Below, one piece after another: positions 44,493-56,940 of a stretch of DNA of 64,000 nucleotides (position 1 is the stretch's first letter; each line of letters opens with the position of its first letter). The notes beneath the pieces were generated by a model. It was not told where the DNA came from and made no database searches. It saw only the letters and a list, made by a program, of their open reading frames with translations. Made by a program: the position numbers and the translations under genes. The DNA comes from Liolophura sinensis (Eukaryota; Mollusca; Polyplacophora; Chitonida; Chitonidae): the NCBI RefSeq assembly GCF_032854445.1, contig NC_088300.1, positions 30,549,608 through 30,613,607 on the forward strand, written 5' to 3'.

Positions 44493-45161
44493 CTGTAAGA
44501 CTTTGATATTTGGCACGCAGCATTATATATCACACCTTTCATGAAAAATTCAGCAACAAATTTAAAAATGCACGCTTGAAGTATGGAATCAAGCTTCTGT
44601 GACGCTGTGTTCCCCGAGGTGTGTGGTTGCCATATATATGATATCTGTCATGCACTTTTGAATGTGTTGGTATGTTAACAGTTTTTATAGTATTCCACAT
44701 ATCAAGCGGAAAAAGTCTAGTGTTCACAGGATCATTGCGTTTATTTAATAGACCTATTCAGTAGCTTTTTGTGACATATAGATAATTTCCTACATTCGCC
44801 ATTTTCCCGTTGTTTCCGGGGCAATGTCAAGAAACGGTCGAAGGTACTCCCTCGTATGGTCTTATGTGAAGTTAAGTGGACACCACTTGTTTTAGTACCG
44901 ACTAATATGACTCGTGGGAGAATTCATCAATTATTTGCTAAAGCTCAGTTGTTTTCAAGGCAGGCACTCGCACGTTTCCTACATCCATAAAACCGTCATC
45001 GTATATATAAGTGAAACATTCTTAAGCAATATAGGTGTGAAATAACAGTCAAAGAAATGAAATACATTTTTAAAACATGCACAAAAACATAAATTCTGTA
45101 AAATCGGAGAGAAAACAAATCCCTCAGGTCAGTAATCATTGTTTGTATGTCAACTTTCACT

Positions 45162-45256
45162 CTAGTACTTGCACCATCATCTCTAATACTTGCACCATCA
45201 TCTCTGTTACTTGCACCATCATATCTAGTACTTGCACCATCTAGTGCTTGTACCAT
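45162..45256. repeat. 20-21-bp tandem repeat
   Basis: About five units of tactagtgcttgcaccatca type (acttgcaccatca core), with slight length variation between units. Confidence 0.8.
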
Positions 45257-45399
45257 GAAGATCGAGTATACGGTATACACCTATATACGTGTACATTTCT
45301 CAAGATTCGCCATGCGTGCATGCAACGTCTCCACATCCCTGACGGTTTTGAAAGTAAGCCCTGTGTACACACTCTCTGGGTGATCTAATAGTTACACGG

Positions 45400-45834
45400 G
45401 CACTGTAGGTTGTGACAGGTAGCATGTGTTAATCACCGGGTTGGGGAGTAAGGGGCACTGCGAACCCCGGGAATGTCGTGATGACGCACACAGCCTGCTT
45501 ATCCTCCACTGAAAAGAAAACACCACAATGGCGGAAATGCCGACGTGACCACGGCGAAATACCGCGAGATCAGTGTGTAGCGTTAGGCAAGCTCTTGGCA
45601 ACTGTATATAGCAGAATTAGCAAATCACTGGAACACCTTTTGGCTCGGGAAAAAAACACGGAGGACAAGCGAAGATTTGACAACCCGATGGGGAATGTTT
45701 TCATCCATTGTCTGCGCGCGATGTTAAGTTTGTTCCCTCACCCACGCGCAGGATGTTTGTCAACCCTTCTTAGTGTACGAAATGCCTTGCCCTTAGATAA
45801 TTGGCGTATCACAAAATGCGCTTTACAGAAATAG
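45400..45834. other. CpG-richer block with an unassigned 118-codon open frame
   Basis: Sequence around 45450-45790 has many more CG dinucleotides than its flanks. A plus-strand frame (45478-45834) is open for 118 codons, and a shorter one is open on the minus strand (45392-45601). The predicted protein is basic and shows no domain I recognise, and I see no convincing splice sites. It may be an unmethylated promoter-like region or chance. Confidence 0.25.
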
Positions 45835-45969
45835 TTTGAATCAAGCGTTTACCCTGGCTTGCTGATAGTAAACATATATTGGCCTAATCTAAAAGTTGTA
45901 CAGGGAAAGCTCCAGATTTTTCGAGCATCAATCACAGTTATATCGCGAGATACCGATTACATGTACCTT

Positions 45970-46190
45970 AACTGACCATAAATTTCATCCATGACTAACT
46001 TGCCCATTTTTCCTGATTCTGAGATTTCTATTGATTTTAGCAAGGTGTTTTGAGGTTTTCTTGGAACATGGGATGATATTCTACCGAAAAATTGTAAGTT
46101 TCAGCGACGAAAATAATATTTTGTGCCATTTATTTACTACTAAATATTAACTGTTGTGGGCGAAATTTTAGGTCATTTAAGGTGCTTTCA
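45970..46190 (+). repeat. Dispersed repeat R1, copy 2
   Basis: Collinear with 15040-15260 over about 220 bases. No terminal inverted repeats or tail seen, so the class is unknown. Confidence 0.75.
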
Positions 46191-47499
46191 TACGTATGTG
46201 TTAATCCCCAAGGATTCATTCATTCACTCATTCATTCATTCCATATATATGTCGTTTTAAATATTTCAGATTAACGTATAGTTGAGGGCAGATTTAAATG
46301 CAGAGTATAATGCATGCGTATTTTGAATTGTGAGTTTGAATTGTGCAATTAGAGCTTTGTGCATGTATAGTAGTTATTTGCGCTCCCGGGACCGCTCTGT
46401 TTCGCGTGTGTGTCATTTCGCATAACCCGGGGTTTGGGCCTGTATGTATATTCATCGTGTTGAATAAGATCGCCACGTTTGATACATTGACAGTTACATT
46501 CAATGCACAACTGAGTTACATATTTTGTTATCGACAATTTATATTCTAGTATGGTGCACGACTTAAATACTGGTTTCACTCACTCGTCTACAACATACTT
46601 TGCGTCTTTCCAACATCATTGAAAACTGTTGACTGCTTCTCTTAGCGAGATTCCGTCCTATTTTCGTACTTTATATGCTGTCTTAGTTCTTTAGCAGTTT
46701 GTGTTATACGTAAAATTTGTTATTTTGTTTAATACTATTTCATGACTTTTTTCATTGATTTCTGCTTTTCGCCGAATAATTTTCTTGCACAAACATCCAG
46801 TTTTGTGTCATCATGTTGTGCTGTCAGTTTCATCGTGTTTCCATGACGACCCATCAAAAGTAAGATAGGTGCGCATGACAGTTTATAAATATACACACTA
46901 CTGACAGATGTAAGAGGCGAAAATAAATAGGAGTACCACGACGTATATAGCTACTATATACCAGATTAGCCAACATATTTATAAACAGGTTTCATTTAAC
47001 AATGATAGAATTCTAATAAAAAATTATTAATCAAAAGAGTAATTTTGCAGGTGTGATGTCTGTCTTGATTCTCATGCCATTATCTTGTCGCGTGTCACGT
47101 CTTGTTTGATGTGGATTTCCTGTTTTACAGCTTTATATATCATTTATTTGGCATGAACTAACAAGGCCTTTTCATATAAAAATTACATGTTTCTTAAGAA
47201 AAAAGCCAGAGAATCATTTTACATACTATATTCTGCACCTGATTCAAGAAGACTTGGCATAACATACAGTATATATACAATTGCGGAATGCACATACGTG
47301 AAGTTTAGAATGTATGTCATTGGTGATGTTGACATTGATTTGATAATATGTCTATCTTAAATCCTACTCAATTATAGTTAAATTTGAAAACTAAGGTTTT
47401 TAAATAGGCTGATCCATTTCTACTTTTCAATGCATATACAAATAGGTCTATAGGCATGTATATACTGGCAGCAAGTATATTGTCATTACCCCTTCTGTC

Positions 47500-47580
47500 G
47501 GTATGTCAGCCTTTCTGTCTGTCCAACTGTCAGTCTGTCTGTACAACTGTCAATCTGTCTGACCAACTGTCAGTCTGTAT
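47500..47580. repeat. Degenerate 20-bp tandem repeat
   Basis: ctgtctgtccaactgtcagt type units, about four, with variation. Confidence 0.7.
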
Positions 47581-47689
47581 GTGCCTATATTTGTGACTGT
47601 AATATCTATGAACCTATATATATAACTCGCTGTTTTTATTTATTTATTTATTTATTTATTATTTATTTATCTATTGATTGGATTGGTCG

Positions 47690-47957
47690 GGATCTACGTG
47701 GCTCACTTGGTTAGCGTGCCAGTGCAGTGTACTGACCCAGGAGCCTCTCACCAATGCAGTCGTTGTGAGTTCAAGTCCAGCTTGTGCTAGCTTCCTTTCC
47801 TGCCGTACGTGCTAAGGTCAGCGAGCAACCTGCGGATGCTCCTGGATTTGCCCCGGGCTCTGCCCGGTTTCCTTCCACCGTAATGCTGGCAGAATATAAG
47901 TGAAATATTCTTGAGTACGGCGTAAAACACCAATCAAATAAATATAAAAATAAATAA
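47690..47957 (+). mobile_element. Near full-length SINE family A
   Basis: Head tctacgtggctcacttggtt, gacccaggagcctctcacca, B box gtgagttcaagtccagc, core, gaaatattcttgagtacggc and an A-rich tail. It sits between two reversed fragments: a (TTTA)n remnant at about 47635-47690 and a reversed 3' end at 47958-48022. Confidence 0.88.
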
Positions 47958-48022
47958 ATTTGATAGGTGTTTATGCAGTACTCAAGAATATTTCACTTAT
48001 AACGACGGCGGCCAGCACTATC
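47958..48022 (-). mobile_element. SINE family A 3' fragment, reverse, tail-to-tail with the previous copy
   Basis: tttgataggtgtttatgcag, tactcaagaatatttcactt and acggcggccagcac. It forms an inverted pair with the end of 47690-47957. Confidence 0.8.
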
Positions 48023-48257
48023 GCTGCTTTGAGCCCTTGGTGACAACATATATAAGTGGTCGGCAGTACTGGTTTAAATTATATGGCCCGCAACAGACCA
48101 CGTCTCCCACCAATACGACATGCAAGTCTGAACTCACTTTCACAAAATTTTGTCAATACATTTTTCTCGCCCATCACATTGCCTTATGGGGATTTCAAAA
48201 TCAAAAACGTCGTCCAGGAAAGAAACTTATGAGAAATATGAGTGGCCGCTGGACGTA

Positions 48258-48400
48258 CACAAGTTAGTCAGCAACTTGCCGAAGGTCAGTGGTTTACTCC
48301 TGTTTCATCCACCTATAAAACTGACAGCCATCGTATGTACCAGTATGTAAAAACTTATGGACTATATGGCGTTGACAAACAATCAATCAACCAATCATAG
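48258..48400 (+). mobile_element. Degenerate SINE family A or D fragment
   Basis: gtcagcaacttgccgaaggt, tttcatccacctataaaact and a caatcaatcaacc end. Weak similarity. Confidence 0.35.
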
Positions 48401-48892
48401 ACAGATTGCAAGTTATTAATTTATTGACTACATAAACATATACAAGCAGACATACACTATAGAATCTGCATGGTGTTAGCTACACTGCAAAAGATATGAC
48501 TCAAGCAGATGTCATTTTCACTTGAAATGTCCTCTTACATATAGTTAACACGTACTACAGTGACATGTATGTTTGGCGATTGCCGATGATACACTCATGT
48601 ACGTTAAGATTCATTCTCCGCATGAATAATGCATTGATTGCACGATTTGTTATCAGTGATTAGGTCATTATCAGGATTATTCTAATTGTATGACTGATTT
48701 GTTGGAAGAACATATCTCATTACGTCGGGGACATATTCGGGGACATATTGAATTACGATTCATCTCATAATAATTAAATCACACACTGATTGCCTTACTG
48801 ATCACCTGCATGTCTCCCTAACTCTATATAAGCCTTGCCCGGTTATTGATTTCAAATCTCTATATATATAGATTTAGCAATTCACATCACCT

Positions 48893-49052
48893 ATTGCCGT
48901 ACGTGACAAGGACTGCCAGCAACATGCGGGTGATATTTCTTCAGGGTTCTCTACGGTTTCCTCCTACCATAGGGCTGCCACCGTCGTATATGTGAAATAG
49001 TCTTAAGCAACGGTAGGGCGTAAAACTCCAATCAAAAAAAAATTAAATTAAA
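48893..49052 (+). mobile_element. SINE family A copy, diverged
   Basis: gccgtacgtgacaaggactg, ccagcaacatgcgggtg, gtgaaatagtcttaagcaac and taaaactccaatcaaaaaaa. Confidence 0.75.
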
Positions 49053-49559
49053 TAATCTATTGCAGTCAAACATATACACCCTTCTAGGATTAAATCGTCC
49101 TCTTTCCCGTTATTCTAATTCGCAGATTAACTGTGGTCGGTGGCCTACATGTTGTTTGCAGGGCGCTGTAAAACGAAGTTCATGGATTCACATAGGAAGC
49201 TAGACCTAGTCTAACCTTTCCTTGCTCACAGCTGACTTTCAAATCCATCAATCACTTTCAATTAGAGAACTCGTCAGCATGATTGCACATAAAAACCAAA
49301 CAAAAATGTACTTAACAAGAAACAGGCGCCGTCGAAAATCGCTCGAAGAAATTCCTCACATATTTTTATGGGGCAAAACCATCTGATGTTTGTTCCTACG
49401 TCCTTCCTAGTCTTTCCTCAGCATTTTAAAAACGTTTCAGAAAACTCTGTCCAGAGTCGTGACCTGTTTGTGAAGAAAAAATGGAAGACTGGTTAAGAGT
49501 CGTGGTGTATTTTTTGTTAAGCTCAGTGTCGTAAATTTTTATGTTTTCGATTGATACAA

Positions 49560-49906
49560 ATTAAGCTGTAGCCATTCCACCCAGGTAGTAATCAGGCACG
49601 CAAGCTGGGCAGTGGCAGAGGCCAAACTGAGATCGGTCAGCTGGCGCCACCTGTCGGATTCTGACGAAGCTACACTGATTGACGCTGTCGGCCACCAGAG
49701 GGCGTGGTTGTCATCCCTCTCTTGACAAATCGCACGATTCAGACTGACTTCACCGAGTGGAACGGAGCTGCTGTATGTTTCAGCGGATTACGATTAAAAG
49801 AGAGCTTTCGCTTTTGTCGCATGGACTAACAAGGCATAGGAAAGAGGTGTTTTACGAAATGACCAGCGTGTGACTCGTCAGTGGATACGGTCGCCAATCC
49901 TAAATG
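49560..49906 (+). other. Candidate first exon and promoter of an unidentified plus-strand gene
   Basis: The segment is CpG-richer than its surroundings and ends in a near-perfect splice donor, TAAATG/GTAAGT, at 49906. The last three exon bases would be an ATG preceded immediately by an in-frame TAA, so translation could start at the very end of this exon or in a later one. No TATA box or matching coding exon can be tied to it with confidence. The 5' limit is arbitrary. Confidence 0.4.
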
Positions 49907-52204
49907 GTAAGTAAAATGTGTTTTCAATCCGAACATACCTCGTTTGTAAAAATATATAGAAATAGACGGGCCTGTGTCTCAAAACATAGCTAAAACGTTC
50001 GCAATCCAAGGCAGTGGTCGTGCGAAGACGCTTGTTGTATCGCGAGTACTCACCACATATCGCCAGACAGCTGCAGGTGCACAGTACTATTACAGCTGCA
50101 TGGTTAATGTATTATATTGATACATGTAGTTCAGGCTTAAGTACTGAAATTTGCATATTTAATTAACTGGTTATTATGGTGTTTACCTTTGTCATTATAT
50201 GGTTAATCTATCGTACAATGGAAAAAAAATATGTTGAAGACAGACATTGAAATTAGAATCTCTAGTTCATTGTAGGCATGCCGGTAAATAGTAATGTAAT
50301 TTCCAGATACAATATGTAATGTACATCTTGTACATACAGGCAGACCCTATTAATATAGTTATGTATTGTATATATTTATTTTGGTAGCTAGCAGAAATGG
50401 AATAATTAACATTATTTTGGCAGTAGGAAGGAATTTTATATACCTGTAGTATTTAAGTGTTAATATGTAGCCTACATGTATGTGGCTCCATAAACTAATG
50501 TGAATATTTTTATTTCAAAAAAAAAAAATTAAAAAAAATTCTTTTTTCATTTAGCTTTTAATTTTTTAATTTTTTTTTTACAGTTTGAATTTTACATTAT
50601 TTGTATCATAATAGTCCAGGTACATTTAAAGTGTGAAAGAGAATATGAACTAGAACCTCCTTTCAATGCAGCAGACTTTCATTCATAGTCCACTTTCATT
50701 GGTTGTTTTGCTGAGCTATGACATCATTATAGTTTATGTCTCATTCGAGGGAGAGTTCATATACCAGGAGATTCTCCATGTGCCCTGACAGCATTATCAA
50801 GTGAGGAAATTAATGGCTGTGAATTGTGAAATAAAATTATGGTAATGCCTGTTTTCTCCAACTTCTTGCACTGAAAACCAACTTAAGACGCAGATTTTGA
50901 AATGAACACTAGCAGTAACATGGAGTACAGCTGACTTATCCAGATTTATAATTGCCATTCTGATACAAATATAGAAATACATGTAGATGTTTATGCAGCA
51001 AACGTAATATTTTCTCACAATGTACATCCCATATACAGTGTGCCAATGTATAAAAGATGTTAAGGAAAGCTCTTTAAGACATTCTGTTGTAGATGTATAC
51101 ATGTGAGGCATCTTTAACTCGTGTATTTTTCAGAATTTTATGGCAGTCTGTTAGAATTATAATGTGGTGTTAAATAATGCCTGTAATATAATGTATAGGC
51201 CTATGTATAACCCAAATGAGTTGTTAGGTTACATGTGTAAATGGAAAGATGTATATTTACAGTATTTATGTAAATTTTGTTGGACATCTAATGAAAATAT
51301 AAATATAAGCAACAGTTCATCACACCTATGTAATTGGCTGCTTAATTGGATTTACCTGTATTTTACATTCATATTCTCATGTTAAGATAATTCTGTACGC
51401 CACAGTGTGTATGCCTTAACATATCTCAGAAACATGCCCACAGATGTTTATAGCTGACCATGTAAGTTACCAGAACAGTACATTTCTCCTGTCATTCAAG
51501 AACAGCTGCCAACCTGCTATCTCCATCCTTTTCAGTCAGCCATTTCCTCCTCAGGTAATGTGACGATATAGCCTGTTTTCGTCATGGAATGCTGTTTCCA
51601 TTTGATTTATTGAGTCCTATTGTACACAGTGAAAGAATTTAAATTCTAGTCTTTATTTTACGGTTGAGTTTTTTCTCAATTACATCTGAGCAATGAGGTG
51701 GAGCGTTGAGTTTGATGTACAACAAACCCACTGGTGCATGACCAGGTGATAATGAGATTTGTAGCTGTCCACACCTGTAGTGTACATATATAAGTAGATA
51801 TATAATCAACTGACATCGCCCTATAATGAGCACTAGTACGTGCACTATGGGGGGTTTTGGAGAAAGAAGTCGTTATATACAACTCGTTGAGATATATGAA
51901 ATGAGATATATGAAAAGATATAATATGAGTATATATGAAATATTAAATCAGATATGAAATGTACAGTATTTTAAGCATGAATGTTACGTTTAGTTTCCTA
52001 GTAAATTTTACCATACATTTACATCTCTTTCCAGCGATAACTGTTTACACTGCTTGTAAGGACACCCTGTTGTAATTGCTTCTGCTACCTACATGTGTAC
52101 ACAACTGGCTCAATGCAGCTGTCAGGCCTTTGACTAATGAGGTCACATGTTCAGATCCAACTTGCTGATGAGGCTGTAGCTTTAAGTCAGGAACTTTAAG
52201 ACAT

Positions 52205-52345
52205 GTGTGTTAGGTACATGTTGTAGTGTGTTTCCTAAGTGGGCATAGCAGTCTCCTCCACCCATTAACCTGACTGCTGTCGTACAAAGTGTAAAATTCT
52301 CCAGTATAGCATTCAAACGCAAATGAAATAAATAAATAAATAGAT
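52205..52345 (+). mobile_element. Degenerate SINE 3' end
   Basis: ctcctccacccattaacctg, gctgtcgtacaaagtgtaaa, attctccagtatagcattc and an (AAAT)n tail. Confidence 0.55.
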
Positions 52346-54984
52346 TTATGTAGAATAAAACTGCACAGTGCTAAAGTTAAAGGACGTTTACAAATTATGT
52401 GTAGAAAGGGTCGAATACCCACCCCCATCTCCCCTTTTTTATCTTCAAAATGGCTAAGAAGACCAGATTTTGTTCTTCCATTATGGATCAAGTTGTTTAT
52501 GTACACATGTGTCTGCATGCACACAGTTATCATGATGAAAAAAGGTGAATGCAACAAACTATATTTTATGTGAATAAAATGCGGACATCTGGATTTGCTC
52601 GGGCGTGTCTCCCTGTCAGTGTGTTTGCCTCAATTTATTTTATTTAATTTTTTGAAAATAATAATTACCATATAATTATTTGACAACTTTTGGGCTGTTT
52701 TCCTAAAGTGTGAGTTTTGAACTGTGAGCAGGTCTGAACCACGCAGTACATGTGGGTGTGTTTCTCATTCAAAGGAAGCCTCTAGTTGAGTCTTAAAAAG
52801 TATTGTAGGGTTACGTCAGCTTTTTTTTTCTTCATCCATATGTAAATATATCTGGTTAGTGTTCAGATAAAATTTAATGTAATTTAAGTGAATATACAAG
52901 TAGACCATGTAGAAAGTTTATAATAGCTTGTGTCAGTCATGGTTACAGATTCCCCTGGGAAACCCTTCATGAAATCACATTACACTGTCAGTTATGTACA
53001 TGAATCTCAGCTACTTAATAACAAATGGGAAATTCTCTTTATCTGTTGGACGAACATTTGATATACACATAATATGACGTAATAAAAGTTACACACGTAC
53101 ACTAAAGGGCTGTCTGTGCTCTGAATCATTTTGACCCGCTAAAATGTGTTTTAACAGATTTCTGCTCATAGATTAGTCTGTCTCACAATAATGAATCTAA
53201 ATACAGTTCCTCGCTTAACCATTTGACACATCCAACTGACAAGAGTGAAAGGTGCGCACACTGTATATAATACAGGTGCATTTATAGTGCTGGCTCACTT
53301 GAAAACCATGTTTATAGCGTAGTATCAAGATTGTCACATTTTAGTCCTGACCTGGTATAGGATTGACATCAGGCCTCCCCCAATTACAGGGCAGATGCTT
53401 AAAGTATCCATTGGTTTAGACACATAGGCATGCATGGGTTAAGTGATAATAAGAGAGAAATAAGAGGCATCACCACATAGATGCAAAAGGTTTAGTGCAA
53501 GAAGCAAAAAGATTGTTTAACCTGTTACATTTACATACTAATGCCTCGGTGGGGGTGAGGAGGAAGGTGGGGGGGGCACAACCATCTTCTGTTGATTGAT
53601 GGTAGTCCTTAATTCCCACATATGAAAGCTTATTGTTACTTTGATCTATGTCCAGAGTTGCATGAGTCATTTTTTAAGGCAGATGAAATGTTGATTTCAG
53701 CCTGTGTCTGATCATTATCATATTTGTATACATTTACATTGCATAATTACAACATTAGATTATGTAAATGAAATTAGCCTTTTGTAGCCTTTAAGAGTTT
53801 CCTGTCAAAGGTTTCATTTACAACTATGCAAAGAATTTTAATAAAATTACCCATTTAAAATTCATCGTATTTCATATCAGAAAATGAAAGGAAGTGGGTG
53901 GCGGTACATTATTCATATTTGTCCAATGTCAGAAATGATTGACGCAATCGCTGTTTTCATCAACCGCATCTCGTACCTAACTACAGGCACTATGATCCAG
54001 TTTGGGGAATGTAAGCATGCTTCAGACAAGTCCAACACAGCGTAGTAATATTCCCAGCTGTGAACTGCCTGAACTAGAGAGCAGCGATACTGATGTACAT
54101 GTCTGTCATGAGGTAGTTTTACTTATGATAACAGGATACCAGTGTTAATTGCAGAGGAAGGTCTGTAGTTGCCCGTGATGATATGCATAATCAGTCGCCA
54201 CCGGAGCGCCTTTACTCCCCAAGGGTGCCCCAGAGCCAGTTGAATGTAATAAATGTGATTTGATGGCCCATATGGACAATAGGAAAGGTATCCTGGAGGG
54301 GATTCGGGTGTGCCGGGGCTCAGTTTTAATATCGTTGATTGCAGATCAAATTGACCCATGAGAAAGGAACGATTTATTGCGAGTTGATGAGAACATACAT
54401 GTACGTGTATCTAGGTGAGCTCAACATGTAAGCTAAGCCTGTCTCATTGACCAAGTGAATCTCAAGTGATTGACTGTAACCATAGCAAAATGCCCTCAAA
54501 TAAAGTACAGCTTGGATATTTGATGTTAGCTACACGTGAATAAATACTTATTATTAGCAACAGTCTGCAGCACATTTACCTGTATGTACCAATGTTCGAT
54601 TTGGAGGTGGGAGAGGGGTGGTGGTGGTGGAGCTTTGGGGGGGGGGGTGTGTGGTAAAGTTGGTAACCCACTATGATTTCATCCGTGAACCTGCTTAGTA
54701 TTTTGCACATAAATTAAGGTTTGCTGTGTTAGTTGAAGTGCATTAAATCAAATAGTACTATTATAATGTATTTGTGTACATAGATGTATTTTGCTGTCTG
54801 TTTTACAATGTTGAATAGTATAAATTGTAACAACTTTAATTTTTTTGAAATAATTTTGAATGTATGCAGTACTTGTTAATGTTGGACAAAGTGAATGCTA
54901 ACCACATGAATTTGTGAATGAACTACAGGTGTACATGTCCAGCTACCACTGCTATGTAGGTACATAGCCGTACAGATGTATATT

Positions 54985-54987
<3 letters not shown>

Positions 54988-55052
<65 letters not shown>
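54988..55052. repeat. (AT)n(GT)n microsatellite
   Basis: AT dinucleotides to 55044, followed by four GT units. Confidence 0.9.
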
Positions 55053-56348
55053 AATATGTGTTGTAGGAGAGCCCGTTTTAAAGTGAATGTCCATCTCAAG
55101 GGCAACAGAACCATTTGTATGTAGAATAATACACACAGTTGTGTGTTAAAAAAAATTGTGTTGTGTCATATGTGAGTTAATCTATGTGAATACAGTGAAG
55201 CCGTAATAACTGCATGAGGGAAAGATTGGCGGTTGTAGCACATATTGCCGTGCGTTCTCGGTGCTCAAGATGTGGTTAGCTGTAGCACCACTGTAAGCCC
55301 TACTCCATATATGAGGAGGCTAAAAATCAATATATGCTTTCCACCGCTCTGGCTTTGGCACACAATGTAGTAGAGGGCTTTGGAATTACTTCGCCATGTA
55401 GTCCATTGGCAGCCTGATTCATCTCCTGCTGGAAAGACGGGTGGCAACAGTGTTTGGGGTGAGGATGAGGGGTTGAGAGGGGGAGGTGGTTGAGGGTAGG
55501 GGGTGGCCACATCCTCAGGCAGGCAGGCAGTACTTGACATAAGCATTAATGAATTGTCGCCTCGAGACTACATCATAGACCGTTACGATACTGGAATATT
55601 ATGTTTTGAGCATGCACATGCTGATGAAAATCCCAGGAGAGTGTAGAATGGCTATGATTCTGCATGAATGACAAGTGTGGTGAATGACATGTACGATGTA
55701 GCACACTGACGTGGTTTTCTGTCACTACAGGTGTATGCATGCGTTAACAGATGATACTGTAATAATGAACAACTGTTATGAAATTACAGCACAGTTGATA
55801 TATGTTTCAGTATAAATTTTTATTGGTGAATCTATGTGTTGTGTTTGCTCATATATTTGGGGTTATTTTGTGAGGTTTTTTTGCTACGCTTGTATACCAG
55901 TCATTATACCAGTTTAGGGCTGTTCAGGTGATGTAGAAAAAGAAAATAAATGAAAAATATGTTATTGTATAATTCTGTGTACAGTAAATGTCAAGTACAG
56001 GTATAGTTTCAGCAAAAATGTTATACACATGTAGTTGCAACTTGCCTTACATTTCACTACATTTTACGTGCAAAGCTTCCATTTTGGGTGCACAATAATT
56101 CATGTATGTATATGCGTGCACATTAGTTCATGTGTGTGTGATCTGTGAAAGCTGATCACATTTCTAGATTCTCCTATAAAAGTCCCTAAACCTAGCTGCA
56201 TGTAAAATTTAGTATTGCGATAGTAGATAGATATTACATTTATCAATATCTGTCAATCGATACCTGACAATCCTTCCAGTGCCTTCAGAGCAATTCTAGA
56301 AGATTTTCCATTGATAATAACCTTGGTGACTGCCTGTATACCATACAG

Positions 56349-56498
56349 GTAGATGCGTTGTGTACATCTGCATGTATGTACCTGCATGTCTGGGTCTGAT
56401 GGAAATGGTGGAGCAAGAAGAAATCGATACTGTCAGCTGGGAACTGGTTCTTTTGATGGCTGTCTTGTCTTGTCTTCATCTCGTAATAGTAGAATCAG
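56349..56498 (+). CDS. Possible coding exon of an unidentified gene
   Basis: Bounded by ataccatacag (acceptor, weak pyrimidine tract) and ATCAG/GTGAGC (good donor). One frame, with ATG at 56353 and again at 56386, reads MSGSDGNGGARRNRYCQLG onward with no stop up to the donor. Its mixed composition looks more like real protein than the surrounding frames. A TAG precedes the first ATG, so this would be a start exon, spliced to the candidate leader exon ending at 49906. I do not recognise the protein. It could be chance. Confidence 0.22.
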
Positions 56499-56689
56499 GT
56501 GAGCAGCGTATGAATCCACACTGTAGCTTCATATGTATTCATTGATGTTTATAGATGTACTCTGGCACTGTGAATGATTCAGCTTACTCCCATGTCATAC
56601 AATCTATCTTTACAACCAGTGGCTGTTTTTAACTGCAGCCAATGTCGTTCTGTCAGTCAGTCACTCAAATTTTTTTTACTGCAGGACCT

Positions 56690-56940
56690 AGTGGTTAAAG
56701 TACAGGCACAGCACAATGACCCAGAAGCCTCTCACTACTGCAATTGCTGTGAGTCCAGCTCATACTGTCTTCCTCTGCAGTCATTTGTGGGAAAATCTGC
56801 TCAGCAGCCTGTAGATGGTCGTGGGTTTCCCCTGGGCTCTGCCCAATATCCCCGACCACAGTGCTGCTTGAAAGTCCTCTTATAAGTGAAATATTCTTAA
56901 ATCGGTAGTAAAACAGCAATGATATCAATCAATAAATCTT
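56690..56940 (+). mobile_element. SINE family A, near full length, diverged
   Basis: ggacctagtggttaaagtac (worn A box), gacccagaagcctctcacta, gctgtgagtccagctca, gtcgtgggtttcccctgggc, gtgaaatattcttaaatcgg and a short tail. Confidence 0.75.

Larger units (their letters stand above)
40250..49560. other. Intergenic region between PNPT1 and the next candidate gene
   Basis: Apart from the listed repeats, I see no gene here. It is AT-rich sequence with short chance frames only (such as 40240-40599 minus and 40724-41041 plus), none with conserved motifs or convincing splice sites. Confidence 0.6.

Noticed and set aside
55265-55546. Proline-rich minus-strand frame
   Set aside because: The proline run comes from a G-rich low-complexity stretch, with no start or splice context to support it.
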